From Chlamydiales bacterium (GTDB lineage: Bacteria > Chlamydiota > Chlamydiia > Chlamydiales > JACRBE01), in NCBI GenBank assembly GCA_016213235.1, contig JACRBE010000048.1, forward strand, positions 1 through 45,514: DNA of 45,514 nucleotides, read 5' to 3'. The notes beneath the pieces are model-generated. The model made no database searches. It had not been told where the DNA came from and saw only the letters and a list, made by a program, of their open reading frames with translations. Position numbers and translations under genes: made by a program. The first letter of the stretch is position 1. Each line of letters opens with the position of its first letter. Shown one piece after another: positions 1 through 8,278 of this stretch.

Positions 1-83
1 AGGTGCCGAAGGTAAGGCTGATGACTGGGATGAAGTCGTAACAAGGTAGCCCTACCGGAAGGTGGGGCTGGATCACCTCCTTT
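1..83 (+). rRNA. rrs: 16S ribosomal RNA, 3' end (partial)
   Basis: The segment carries the universal 3' end of 16S rRNA: the GTCGTAACAAGGTAGC block (about 33-50), the helix 45 region, and the anti-Shine-Dalgarno end GGATCACCTCCTTT at 70-83. The wording around it (ACTGGGATGAAGTCG, and CCCTACCGGAAGGTGGGGC) is close to chlamydial 16S as I remember it. The 5' part of the gene lies outside the window. Two tRNAs and a terminator follow, but no 23S. Confidence 0.96.
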
Positions 84-149
84 AAAGACGTTTTGTCTTA
101 GGTTGAGACACACTTCCCCTTCCCTTTCCTTCAACTGTCAACATCTGTT

Positions 150-222
150 GGGGGCTTAGCTCAGCTGGTAGAGCATCTGATTTGCATTCAGAAGGCCAGG
201 AGTTCGAATCTCCTAGCCTCCA
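150..222 (+). tRNA. tRNA-Ala (anticodon TGC)
   Basis: This is a full cloverleaf. The acceptor arm GGGGGCT pairs with AGCCTCC, followed by discriminator A at 222. The D-arm is AGCTCAGCTGGTAGAGC. The anticodon stem TCTGA/TCAGA holds loop TTTGCAT, and the T-arm loop is GTTCGAATC. The 3' CCA is not fully encoded. It sits in the spacer downstream of 16S rRNA, 66 bp after the mature 16S end, and is presumably co-transcribed with it. Confidence 0.97.
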
Positions 223-237
223 TTTTTTCATATGAGC

Positions 238-311
238 GCGGTTATAGCTCAGTTGGTTAGAGCGCAACACTGATAATGTTGAGGTCCCAAGTTCAAATCT
301 TGGTAACCGCA
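238..311 (+). tRNA. tRNA-Ile (anticodon GAT)
   Basis: Acceptor GCGGTTA (238-244) pairs with TAACCGC (304-310), with discriminator A at 311. The anticodon stem CAACA/TGTTG holds loop CTGATAA, giving anticodon GAT. The T-loop is GTTCAAATC. It starts 15 bp after tRNA-Ala. The order Ala then Ile is the reverse of the commoner bacterial Ile-Ala order in rRNA spacers. Confidence 0.97.
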
Positions 312-320
312 AATGAAAAA

Positions 321-346
321 ACCTCGCGGGTTAAGCGAGGTTTTTT
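321..346 (+). terminator. intrinsic terminator of the 16S-tRNA operon
   Basis: A perfect 7-bp GC-rich stem, ACCTCGC (321-327) with GCGAGGT (335-341), has loop GGGTTAA and runs into a T tract. It begins 10 bp after tRNA-Ile, so the transcript should stop here, before any 23S gene. Confidence 0.9.
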
Positions 347-374
347 ATTTCTAGCGGTGGATGAAATGATTCTT

Positions 375-2051
375 TTAAAGAGTGGGATCAAATTCGTACA
401 TACTGTCAAACGTGTAAACACTATCCTGTCTGCTAAGGTCAGGTCCAAAAAATGTATCAAGGGCCTGTATTGCGCTGAAGCGCTTTGCCGGGTCTACCTG
501 CAGTAAGGATTTAATCAGACCTTTTATTTTATCGCACTCTTTAACACCGATGTCATGTTGCAGTGCTGTAAGTTCTTCTTCAGAGTGAGTAGATAAAAAA
601 ACCATTTTTCCTTTTAAAAAATAGAGTGCTTGAGCCTCCGTTTCGTTATGTTTAGCACAATAATCCTTCCATCCTGTTTCAAAAAGTTCCCGGGTAGGAG
701 GTAGGGGGATGGCTTCTGTTGCTGTTTTGTTTTGTGTATTAACTATATCGCGTCCTATTTCTATAAAAAATTCTTGAGCTTCTTTTTTGCCAAGCAAGAC
801 CATTTGTTCATTAAATTTTTTTCTAGCAAGTAAAGAAATGAAATAGGTTTGATATTCTGGAGAAGAGAAATAGCGATCAAGACATTCATCGATGGTGTCT
901 TGCTTAAATCTTTGGATTTCTTCTAACACCATTCTGATCCCTTTATACGTTCCTGCCAGATAGGAATAACAAGCAGCGCTCTTGCAAATAGCTCTATATA
1001 AATGCGTGAAGAACATCCCTGTAAGTACATTAAATAATGTTATGCCTAAAGACCAGCAATCATCTGCTGTTCCTGGTATATATTTTTCTCCCAGGAGATA
1101 AGCGGAAGCATTCTGAGGAGATGTATAGTCTTGGGTAAGAGCAACTGTAAAAGATGATTTATCCATGTCAACAGGATGAAGAGAATCGTGGTCTATATAT
1201 TTTATACAAAAAGGTGGAGAAGACTCCCTGTGATCCTGTTTTGCGAAAAGCATGATATTCTCAGGTTTAATATCTCCATTGGCAAATGGGGCAATATCAG
1301 ATTTATATTCTATAGTTGTTTCGCCAATTTGATGCTCTATATCATATCTTGTAGGAGCGTCTAGAGTAGCAAGCCCTTGTAATAAAGACTCTGCAATTTC
1401 TAAAAAATTGGTGACGATAGTATCATGATCTGCCACGGTTGCGTCAAATAGATCCTGTTTTCCTCTTTCCATGTAAACAGCCTGCTTGTCTATGTAAGGT
1501 ACAGATGCAAATGCAGGATGAGATAATTCCAAGATCTTTCTGTTACCATCTAACATCTTTTTAAGATCTTGTGATGTGTTACCTGACCATATTTGTTTAA
1601 TTACCACATCGACACCACTGCGTTTACATGCCTTCACCACGCCGACACTTCCTTTTCCAAGAGTTTTAACATCTGTTGTCTCGTCTCCATTAATCATGAT
1701 ATTTCGTAATATTTTGATTAATTCTTTTGATAGAGCATGAACGTAAAAAGGATTGCTGTGATGAGGGGTAAAGTTGCGTTGAATGTGAGATAGTTGATCT
1801 TTAAAATAACGAATACTTATACGGAATCTCTCTAAATCTTGAGGTTCCTTCGCTAAAGTCGTGGATAGCTCGCCTATATCGTCCAGTGTTTTGGTAGTAA
1901 AAGAAACTAATTTCTTTGTATCTTCAGCAGTTATCATAGGGGAGACGGAAAAGCGATTTAATAGCTTGATATATACTTGCCTGGAGTATTCTACATTTGC
2001 TTCAAGCGAGGTATATGGGATTTGAGTGGAAGAGAGTGCTGATGTGGTCAT
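375..2051 (-). CDS. divergent serine/threonine protein kinase
   Basis: 558 aa. The first 125 residues are helical and lack a recognisable domain. The kinase domain then follows with a glycine loop GKGSVGVV (about 132-139), a likely ATP-anchoring lysine K152 in VVIKQ, a catalytic loop GDIKPEN (D260, K262, N265) and a metal-binding DHD in place of DFG (about 287-289). An activation-segment end YTSPQNAS replaces APE, and helix F reads DDCWSLGITLF. The HRD histidine and arginine are replaced, but the residues needed for phosphotransfer remain, so activity is plausible. No signal peptide or membrane segment is visible, so a cytosolic kinase or a secreted effector are both possible. AGGAT lies 8-12 bp upstream of the ATG. 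It reads towards the terminator at 321-346 and ends near it. The kinase call is firm; the substrate is unknown. Confidence 0.85.
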   Translation of the reverse strand: MTTSALSSTQIPYTSLEANVEYSRQVYIKLLNRFSVSPMITAEDTKKLVSFTTKTLDDIGELSTTLAKEPQDLERFRISIRYFKDQLSHIQRNFTPHHSNPFYVHALSKELIKILRNIMINGDETTDVKTLGKGSVGVVKACKRSGVDVVIKQIWSGNTSQDLKKMLDGNRKILELSHPAFASVPYIDKQAVYMERGKQDLFDATVADHDTIVTNFLEIAESLLQGLATLDAPTRYDIEHQIGETTIEYKSDIAPFANGDIKPENIMLFAKQDHRESSPPFCIKYIDHDSLHPVDMDKSSFTVALTQDYTSPQNASAYLLGEKYIPGTADDCWSLGITLFNVLTGMFFTHLYRAICKSAACYSYLAGTYKGIRMVLEEIQRFKQDTIDECLDRYFSSPEYQTYFISLLARKKFNEQMVLLGKKEAQEFFIEIGRDIVNTQNKTATEAIPLPPTRELFETGWKDYCAKHNETEAQALYFLKGKMVFLSTHSEEELTALQHDIGVKECDKIKGLIKSLLQVDPAKRFSAIQALDTFFGPDLSRQDSVYTFDSMYEFDPTL

Positions 2052-2083
2052 ATAGCTATCCTGGTTTGTTTATTATCAATAAA

Positions 2084-2335
2084 TTATGGTGTTTTTTTAT
2101 TTAAATTCCTAAACCAATTGCCAATAGCGGCACATCGATCGCATAATATGGTTATAAGCGCTACAATGGCTGTTTCTATACATTCGATAAAAGATGCAGT
2201 TTCTTGAGGAGAGTCTTCTTCCCGTACTTTCTGAAGAGTCGTTGGAGTGATGGCTATGCCCAGCTTGGATGGCGTTTTCGAAATAGAAGCTCTCGCAGTT
2301 AGTTCGAAACCGTTAGTTGATGTTATTGGATTCAT
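2084..2335 (-). CDS. small hypothetical protein with one hydrophobic segment
   Basis: 83 aa, not recognised. The N-terminal half is polar and Ser/Thr-rich. A hydrophobic segment (about residues 50-67, IETAIVALITILCDRCAA) could span a membrane, and the tail is basic (NLNKK). It starts at an ATG 32 bp upstream of the kinase gene on the same strand and probably shares its transcript. A 9-bp inverted repeat lies directly upstream. The size and single hydrophobic patch would fit a small membrane or inclusion-membrane protein, but that is inference. Confidence 0.5.
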   Translation of the reverse strand: MNPITSTNGFELTARASISKTPSKLGIAITPTTLQKVREEDSPQETASFIECIETAIVALITILCDRCAAIGNWFRNLNKKTP

Positions 2336-2349
2336 ATTAAAACCTTAAT

Positions 2350-2372
2350 TAATTGTTATTAATTAACAATTA
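2350..2372. promoter_or_regulatory. inverted repeat upstream of the small protein gene
   Basis: TAATTGTTA (2350-2358) and TAACAATTA (2364-2372) are perfect 9-bp arms around a 5-base spacer. The repeat begins 15 bp upstream of the ATG at 2335 (minus strand). It could be an operator or a 5' leader hairpin. It is entirely AT-rich, so chance is a real alternative. Confidence 0.3.
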
Positions 2373-2699
2373 TAACACATGTGTGGTTTGTTTTTTCAAC
2401 TGTTTTTAACATTTGTGTGTCATTTTTTTAAATGTCATAATAAAATTAATTAGAAATGTTCCTTTCCTGTAATTAAAGGATTATCTACTTTGAGGTAAAA
2501 ACAACCATAGAATAGACTATCAATATAAGTATTAAAGAGTTAGAGAGATCTAAGGTTTTTGTTTAACTGGATAACAAGGCTATAAAAAGCGCAAGCCGTT
2601 AATAATGTGTGTGTTATCTCAAGATGGTTAAGGAGGTTATACGAGGAGTAATCGTACTCTTCAAGCCTTACCAAATAAACTCTCTATGAGAGCATATTA
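2373..2699. other. intergenic region without recognised gene
   Basis: I see no credible ORF, tRNA or decayed gene in this AT-rich stretch. A short perfect hairpin GAGTA-ATCG-TACTC lies near 2646-2659, just beyond the stop of the next minus-strand gene (2700). No T tract follows it on the minus strand, so calling it a terminator would be weak. Confidence 0.4.
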
Positions 2700-3458
2700 T
2701 TACATTCCAAGATCGCTTTGGGTCATAGAATTAGCTCCACCTGATCCCCCAGCTCCTTGTTGCCCTTGAGGGGATGACTGGTTAATAGCCATGCTTAGTT
2801 GTTGGTATATTACCATCGCCGCATCCATATTACCTGATTTCACAGCAGCAAAAAAGGCATCAGCTAAATCTATCCATTGATAATTATATTTCTGAACAGA
2901 AGGGGCGCTAGCAGGCGCTGCATTGGAAGTTCCTGAATTGGTCATGTTATTGAATATATTTGCAAAAGGATTTGCAGAAGAGCCTTCAGGACCCTCCGCG
3001 CCCATTGAGGGGGCTCCTGTCTGAACAAATTCCTGTTTCGTTGATATAATTGAGCCGGCTTCTTGCAGTTTTCTTGACGGAAGAGATGGAAGAGATTGAG
3101 GCAGATCTAAGGCTTGTTTAATCTCCGTATTTTGATGAGCTATATACTCTTGAATAACAAAAGGATCCTCATTTTGTAGTAGGGGATGAGACATAAGCGC
3201 TGCTTGCAAGGTATTGAGATTAGAATCTGTTTGATCGGATAAGGCGTGTTGTTGAAGCAGGGTAAGAGCACCCCCATTAATGGATTCCAGAGCTGTTTTT
3301 TGATAACTAAGCAATTGAATGATTTGTGCTTTAGGAACCTCTGCTATTTGTGCTATTTTGTCCTGGGGTGTAGCGGAAGTAATATCGCGCATACCCATAG
3401 CAGAGAGATCCATCCATGCAATATAATCATCTGGAGTAGAAATATCATTATAAGTCAT
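2700..3458 (-). CDS. hypothetical protein, helical with Gly/Ser-rich tail
   Basis: 252 aa, not recognised. The N-terminal half (1-130) is predicted helical and rich in Gln and Leu. The middle is low-complexity Pro/Ser/Gly (about 130-185). A short helical stretch near 195-228 (ADAFFAAVKSGNMDAAM) is followed by a Gly/Gln/Ser tail. No signal peptide or membrane segment is seen. The ATG has AAAGGG 7 bases upstream. The composition resembles type III secretion substrates or chaperone-like proteins of chlamydiae, but no motif proves this. It lies 44 bp downstream of the 581-aa gene on the same strand. Confidence 0.7.
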   Translation of the reverse strand: MTYNDISTPDDYIAWMDLSAMGMRDITSATPQDKIAQIAEVPKAQIIQLLSYQKTALESINGGALTLLQQHALSDQTDSNLNTLQAALMSHPLLQNEDPFVIQEYIAHQNTEIKQALDLPQSLPSLPSRKLQEAGSIISTKQEFVQTGAPSMGAEGPEGSSANPFANIFNNMTNSGTSNAAPASAPSVQKYNYQWIDLADAFFAAVKSGNMDAAMVIYQQLSMAINQSSPQGQQGAGGSGGANSMTQSDLGM

Positions 3459-3502
3459 AACAAGCCCTTTATTGGTAGATCTATTCTATTATTGCAAATT
3501 TT

Positions 3503-5248
3503 TCAATAAAACTTTTCCAGTTTGGTTTTTATATATTGCATGGTCTCCATAAAGGAGAGTTTTCCATGACAAAAAGATTCTATATAAGACTCTAAAGACC
3601 CTTCAAGTAGAGGGTGCTCGATGAATAGAAGCTGTTTTTTTATTAATAAAAGAAAAAAATCATCTGCATTGTAATGGGTCTTAATAAAAGTGGAAAATTC
3701 TAAAAGTTCTTTATTTAATGAGGTAGTAAGCAAGATCCCTAGTTCTTCTCCAAGCTTATGCCACTCTACTTGCTTTGCTACTTTCACTTTTTCTATCAAC
3801 AGTAAGTAAGCATGAAGATGGTGGTAAGAGGGAAAGATATGCTGCGCAATATCGCGCAAGTCTTGGAGAAAATATGTTGCATGAGAAGGTGCATCAATAA
3901 AAAACATTTTGTCTAATGATAAGCACTCTGAAAAAGACTGATTACCACGACATGGTACGGGATTACCAGATAGTTGCATCAGCTTATAAAAATCTTGCTG
4001 TCCTATTTCATTTTGTTGATAAATAAGCAGTTTTTTCCCATTTGTTTGAATTTCTTTTTCCCAGCAAATAGGCCCTGCGTGTACTTTTAGTGATTGAATA
4101 CCATAGCTGCGAAGCAAAGCAAAGTCTTTTCCAAGATCTCTATCTATTAAACGCATTAAACAGATGAGATCTGCTACAATAATTACAATGTTTTTGGTGT
4201 CTTTTTCCAGGTGTTTTAATAGTCCATGGATAAAAACATAATGACCAGCTTCTGTTTTTAAGTAAGCCAAATAAAGTCGAATACTAGATAAGTGCTCTTT
4301 TAGTGCATTGCCTTTTTTTCCTTTAAATAGATCAGTAAGCTGACTATCTTCTAATTGAAAAGGATCTTTTACCACTCTTTGTTTAATAAAAACACCTTGC
4401 TCCAAAAAATGTAGACCAAGACTTTGACCGCCAGATTTTGGCTGGTAAGGAGCATGATTTAAAAAACCATACTCTCCAATTTGCTCATATTTTTTTATGT
4501 TGATTTTAGCCAGTAAATGAGGTGTTTCAGGATAGTATGTTGGTAGTTGCAGTAGTAAGTCGCATGATAATGATTGGAGAAAACGCTTGTCCATGTGCAA
4601 CCGGTGCAGTTCTTCGTCATTCCTGTAGATAATTTTTTCATAAGGTAAAAGATCTTGGTGATAAGCAATTTGTTTTTGCTCATGAAAAATAGAAAGAAGT
4701 TTCACATGAATGTTATAAAAATGCTCTTTGATGAGTTTTGCGACATACATTTGTGTGTAAAAATCCCCAAAACCATCTGGAATTACCCAGGTAAGAAGAT
4801 GCACGGTATGTATTTGCTTTAATTTTACATTTGCAAAAAGAGGCAAGATAGCCCGCTTTAATAACACACTCTTTAAAGTAGGCACATGTAAAAAATCTTT
4901 TTTTACAGTAAACAAATGAGCGCTATCTTCTCGTCTCTTCCCGATGGGAAGTGTTTGATAAATCTTAGGATAACTCCAAAGAGGTAAATCAAAATAAGCA
5001 TAGTCTTTTTCTGGAAAAGACTCTTTAAGGATCTCTTCTATGTATAATACGTTTCTTTTTTGTTTCACATCTTCATACAATCGAATGATTGCATCGAAAT
5101 TGTCGTGACTTTTTTCAAAGATAGAAATAGCACTTAAGCACTTGTTATCTGAAGGTGTTGTAATACCTGTTAAATCACAAAACTGCTGAATATCTTGTTT
5201 GATTTGATCAATTAATAAAAGATGAAAACCCATCAAGTAACCATACAC
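3503..5248 (-). CDS. large hypothetical protein, possible GT-B-like glycosyltransferase
   Basis: 581 aa from a GTG; an ATG five codons in (5233) is an equally good start. Residues 1-110 are helical with no known domain. Two later segments recall the two Rossmann halves of GT-B glycosyltransferases. One is a glycine-rich start LTWVIPDGFGDFYTQM near 150-165, comparable to the GxGD segment of ADP-heptose-type transferases. The other is RGNQSFSECLSLDKMFF near 435-451, comparable to the donor-binding G(D/N)QSxxEAL segment. The C-terminal 100 residues are helical. No signal peptide or membrane segment is seen. The gene is certain from its length; the function is a weak motif-level guess. Confidence 0.65.
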   Translation of the reverse strand: MYGYLMGFHLLLIDQIKQDIQQFCDLTGITTPSDNKCLSAISIFEKSHDNFDAIIRLYEDVKQKRNVLYIEEILKESFPEKDYAYFDLPLWSYPKIYQTLPIGKRREDSAHLFTVKKDFLHVPTLKSVLLKRAILPLFANVKLKQIHTVHLLTWVIPDGFGDFYTQMYVAKLIKEHFYNIHVKLLSIFHEQKQIAYHQDLLPYEKIIYRNDEELHRLHMDKRFLQSLSCDLLLQLPTYYPETPHLLAKINIKKYEQIGEYGFLNHAPYQPKSGGQSLGLHFLEQGVFIKQRVVKDPFQLEDSQLTDLFKGKKGNALKEHLSSIRLYLAYLKTEAGHYVFIHGLLKHLEKDTKNIVIIVADLICLMRLIDRDLGKDFALLRSYGIQSLKVHAGPICWEKEIQTNGKKLLIYQQNEIGQQDFYKLMQLSGNPVPCRGNQSFSECLSLDKMFFIDAPSHATYFLQDLRDIAQHIFPSYHHLHAYLLLIEKVKVAKQVEWHKLGEELGILLTTSLNKELLEFSTFIKTHYNADDFFLLLIKKQLLFIEHPLLEGSLESYIESFCHGKLSFMETMQYIKTKLEKFY

Positions 5249-5299
5249 TCATTTTTCTTCTATACATGAACAGGTAAAGAAAGAGCAACAGTTTTTGTA

Positions 5300-6232
5300 C
5301 TATGAGGTAGAAGATGCTGTGATATAACCTTGTTTGAGCTCTTCTCTATAAATAATCCATACCCCTAAAATAACGATAAAGGTAGATCCAATAATAGCAA
5401 GTGATGGAGACTCTCCAATGAGTATCCAAGATGTGATGGACGCAAAAATCGGACTTAGCAATCCGAAAAAAGAGAGCAAGGTAGCTGTAAATCTTTTTAA
5501 AAGATGACCATATAGATTGTAACATAATAGATTGGAGATCATCGTTGCAATAAGTACCCCTCCAGCAAAAGGAAGAAACTTATGTTCTGCGACAGGGAGG
5601 GGGTGCCAGCTATCTATCATAAAAGAGGTAGCAAGAGCAAGAGCGCCACCAAGCAGCATGCTCATACCATTTGCCACAACAGGGGAGAGTTCTTGATCTT
5701 TTACGCAAATACGAAGCAATATCCACCCATAAACACCAAAAAAAGCAGCTCCAATCATGGCAATATCTGGCCATGAGAAAAAACTAAATGCATGAAAAAG
5801 ACTCTCCGATGCACTTTGTGTTTTTAATACAGGAATAAACCCAAGTATTCCAATGCTCATACCCAGCCATTTCATAGGTGTCATTTTTTCTTTAAAATGA
5901 AGATAGGATAAAAGAGCAGTAAACATGGGAGATAAGCTATAGATGAAACATGTTTTAGCAGCAGATAGACGCTGAAGAGCCCAAAATTCGAGTATGTTTG
6001 TAAGGTAGATGCTAAATAGTCCTAGCAATACGATGGAAATCCACTGCTTTGTATTTAACCGAAAAGAGAACTTTTTTCTTATTATTAAAAAAATAGTTAG
6101 CAATATGCCGGCAAAGAACATACGCGCCCCTGTTAAAAAAATAGGGGAGCTCATGGATAAAAGCCATTTCCCAATAGGGAAAATGGAAGACCATGTAGCG
6201 TAAAGAAAAAGGGCCTGTAAAATACCGCTCAT
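5300..6232 (-). CDS. EamA/DMT-family transporter
   Basis: 310 aa from the ATG at 6232. A TTG 19 codons upstream (6289) is also open, but the extra segment precedes the usual first helix. Ten hydrophobic helices form two EamA repeats. The first repeat holds LTGARMFFAGILL and KTCFIYSLSPMFTALLSY; the second holds MSNLLCYNLYGHLLKRFTATLLS followed by SPIFASITSWILIGES. Members of this drug/metabolite superfamily are inner-membrane exporters or importers. In intracellular chlamydiae several take up host metabolites such as amino acids or S-adenosylmethionine. The substrate cannot be read from the sequence. Confidence 0.88.
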   Translation of the reverse strand: MSGILQALFLYATWSSIFPIGKWLLSMSSPIFLTGARMFFAGILLTIFLIIRKKFSFRLNTKQWISIVLLGLFSIYLTNILEFWALQRLSAAKTCFIYSLSPMFTALLSYLHFKEKMTPMKWLGMSIGILGFIPVLKTQSASESLFHAFSFFSWPDIAMIGAAFFGVYGWILLRICVKDQELSPVVANGMSMLLGGALALATSFMIDSWHPLPVAEHKFLPFAGGVLIATMISNLLCYNLYGHLLKRFTATLLSFFGLLSPIFASITSWILIGESPSLAIIGSTFIVILGVWIIYREELKQGYITASSTS

Positions 6233-6339
6233 AAAGACTAAAAATTTAAATTTTAATAAAAAGATATAGGATATAGTGTTAGTTTTCAATAAATAAAAAA
6301 ATCATGCATAATATTAAAAATTAGAATTTCACATCCTTG

Positions 6340-7362
6340 TTACTCTGCAATATTCCCATATCTAGCATTGAGCAAAATTACGGGCATCTGTGTATTGAAA
6401 TAAGAGGACCATAAACTCAAATTGGAGCTTGTTCTAATCAACAAGTCACATTTTGATAAAAGGATTGCATCAATAATAGCCTCAAGACCCGTTTGATACG
6501 GATTTTCACCTCTATGATGTATAGAGATGTTACCACTAGAGCGAGATGCTGTTGTAAAAACTACCTTATCTTTAAAACGTGCCTTTAAATGTTTAATAAA
6601 GCCCTCTTCATCTGTTGCAACAAAAATTTTGTAATTTATCTTATCAAGGTTTTTGATGTTATTTTCTATTGCTTTAAACACTTCATGATAGGTAGTGCGT
6701 GGAGCCTCAGAGCTTTTATCTGTGCCACGATAATGCACGCCAATTACAACATCTGCGTTTAAATGGTCTAAAATAAATTGATCAACAGCCTTTAAAATGA
6801 AAGGTTTTACATGGATATATTTTTTAACTAAATTGCCGGCATCTTCTCTTGAAAGAGCTCGCCTTAAGGATATGGCTACCCGATTGAGCTCTGTATAAGA
6901 TCCAACATAAGATGGTTCTAAACTTGGATCAGAAGAGGTATCTAATATGTCATGCTCTGCAAAATAATGAGGATACAAAGAAAGATGAGAATTTAATAAT
7001 TTTTCCTGTTGTAAATGAAGAGGTTCAAAATAATAATTCCACCAATTAGATCCATGCGCTGTATCGTAATAAACACCACCCTCTGCAAAATTAATGGTAA
7101 GCTCTCGATAGTGTCCTTGATCATATAGAGCAAGATGTCCAAGCACCAGATTGCAAACAGCAAACATACCAGCTGTCTGAAACGTTGGTTGTACTACCAT
7201 ATGTTCTTGCAAAATCCCTAACTTTTCTATACTTGGTGTTTCAACAAAATTCTCTTCGATGGAACGATCGATAAAATGTCCTTGTAACATAGATGACATC
7301 AACATAAAAAAACAAACGCTAGTTGCGAATGTGTTTTTTGGTACATGTAGCCGGTGTCTCAC
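6340..7362 (-). CDS. exported NodZ/FUT8-like (GT23-type) fucosyltransferase
   Basis: 340 aa from a GTG whose GTGA overlaps the stop of the upstream sulfotransferase gene, so the two are translationally coupled. The N-terminus looks like a signal peptide or anchor (basic RHRLHVPK, then a hydrophobic TSVCFFMLMSSML). The catalytic signature is VVIGVHYRGTDK (about 205-216), matching the GDP-fucose-binding motif (HxRRTDK) of alpha-1,6-fucosyltransferases and NodZ. Later blocks KIFVATDE, GLEAIIDAILLSKCDLLI and SNLSLWSSYF match the conserved C-terminal motifs of that family. The predicted product attaches fucose to a sugar acceptor outside the cytoplasm. A GDP-fucose supply there is unexplained, so the enzyme may act in the host after secretion (inference). 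Confidence 0.75.
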   Translation of the reverse strand: MRHRLHVPKNTFATSVCFFMLMSSMLQGHFIDRSIEENFVETPSIEKLGILQEHMVVQPTFQTAGMFAVCNLVLGHLALYDQGHYRELTINFAEGGVYYDTAHGSNWWNYYFEPLHLQQEKLLNSHLSLYPHYFAEHDILDTSSDPSLEPSYVGSYTELNRVAISLRRALSREDAGNLVKKYIHVKPFILKAVDQFILDHLNADVVIGVHYRGTDKSSEAPRTTYHEVFKAIENNIKNLDKINYKIFVATDEEGFIKHLKARFKDKVVFTTASRSSGNISIHHRGENPYQTGLEAIIDAILLSKCDLLIRTSSNLSLWSSYFNTQMPVILLNARYGNIAE

Positions 7363-8102
7363 GAATCTTCCTCTTGTGTGGCTTCTAACAAATTATAGTG
7401 ATATTGAAGTAGTTTGTCTTGTAAACGGTTATCAATTAAAGCTATATCTTCTTTTGTGAAATGGTTAAAATGTTTCAGAATTCCCCCTTGGGGAGGGTAT
7501 TTATTAATCGCTCTTACAATATCTTCTTCACTAACAACATAACCAATCTCTTCTAAAATACAAGACAGAGTCTCTAAAGGATGATTCATGAGGTCTTCAT
7601 AGATAAACGTAACAGTGTTTGGTTGGTGATCCCAAAAATCATGGAATATTTTCCACGAATTAATAGCGTGTACAAGCCACTTATCTGGAATTTTTTTAAC
7701 TGCATGGTGATTAGGATGATGATAAGCATAAAAAGAATAGATGCTGTCAATGGGGTGCCGAATGACTCGTATTGCTTTTGTATAAGAAGGATCAAAATTG
7801 CTGAGGTAATAGGGATAATGTGTTTTAATCACTACAATGTCATTTTTCTTAGGATAGATACAATTACCATTGTAGCCATGATCAGTAGAAAATGCTCCCC
7901 ATGGAAATAAGTCAGGAAGGTGTGGATAGTCTTTATCGCAATACGCAGAGCTGGTAGCCGTGTGTGTGGCCTCTTCGATTAAAAATCGGAGCCAATGATT
8001 TCCTGATCTTGGATAGGTAGTTAGATATATCTTTTCCCACTGATCGGAAAATCCATCCACAAACAAGCCAACAAGGGCAATAGCAAAAAGATAAAGGCGC
8101 AT
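7359..8102 (-). CDS. exported sulfotransferase-domain protein
   Basis: 247 aa. The N-terminus MRLYLFAIALVGLFVDGFS is a good signal peptide. The PAPS-binding 5'-phosphosulfate loop TYPRSGNHWLRF lies at about 29-40, and the 3'-phosphate motif RVIRHPIDSIYSFYAYHH at about 112-129. The segment around the two cysteines (YCDKDYPH to GNC, 55-81) and the motif wording recall animal WSC-domain sulfotransferases more than bacterial Stf or NodH proteins. The reaction would be transfer of sulfate from PAPS to a sugar hydroxyl. The neighbouring fucosyltransferase suggests the two enzymes act on the same glycan. Whether the organism makes PAPS cannot be seen here; host PAPS is the likely source if the protein is secreted. 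Confidence 0.8.
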   Translation of the reverse strand: MRLYLFAIALVGLFVDGFSDQWEKIYLTTYPRSGNHWLRFLIEEATHTATSSAYCDKDYPHLPDLFPWGAFSTDHGYNGNCIYPKKNDIVVIKTHYPYYLSNFDPSYTKAIRVIRHPIDSIYSFYAYHHPNHHAVKKIPDKWLVHAINSWKIFHDFWDHQPNTVTFIYEDLMNHPLETLSCILEEIGYVVSEEDIVRAINKYPPQGGILKHFNHFTKEDIALIDNRLQDKLLQYHYNLLEATQEEDS

Positions 8103-8209
8103 AAACGTTGCTTAGTTTTTTTGTGAAAAAAATAAGCTTCTTTATGTTTTTTAGCAACAAAATATCTTGTAATAACAGAGCGAATAGTTAGAAAAGCATT
8201 TATGGAAGT

Positions 8210-8278
8210 TTAGAAGCTATAACCAACACCGGCGCCAAATGTAAAATCGCCAAGCTGAGCTTTGTTGCCTATGATGCT
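8210..8278 (-). pseudogene. remnant of an outer-membrane beta-barrel gene, C-terminus only
   Basis: On the minus strand the last 22 codons before the stop at 8210-8212 read GNKAQLGDFTFGAGVGYSF. This is a classic final beta-strand of a porin-type protein with the C-terminal Phe required by the Bam machinery. An in-frame stop lies directly upstream (8279-8281) and nothing before it continues the barrel, so only the 3' end survives. A plus-strand frame over the same DNA (8192-8347) is also open for 51 codons and could be the real signal instead. No other gene was found in the 256-bp gap 8103-8358. Confidence 0.5.

Noticed and set aside
82..312. 76-codon open frame on the minus strand, and another at 276-506 on the plus strand
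   Set aside because: The first lies wholly over the two tRNA genes, and the second covers the tRNA-Ile end, the terminator and the 3' end of the kinase gene. Both are structural-RNA or antisense shadows.
2641..2666. Hairpin GAGTA-ATCG-TACTC as a terminator
   Set aside because: The stem is only 5 bp and no T tract follows it in the minus-strand direction.
7581..7910. 109-codon plus-strand frame
   Set aside because: It is antisense to the sulfotransferase gene, whose motifs are conserved.
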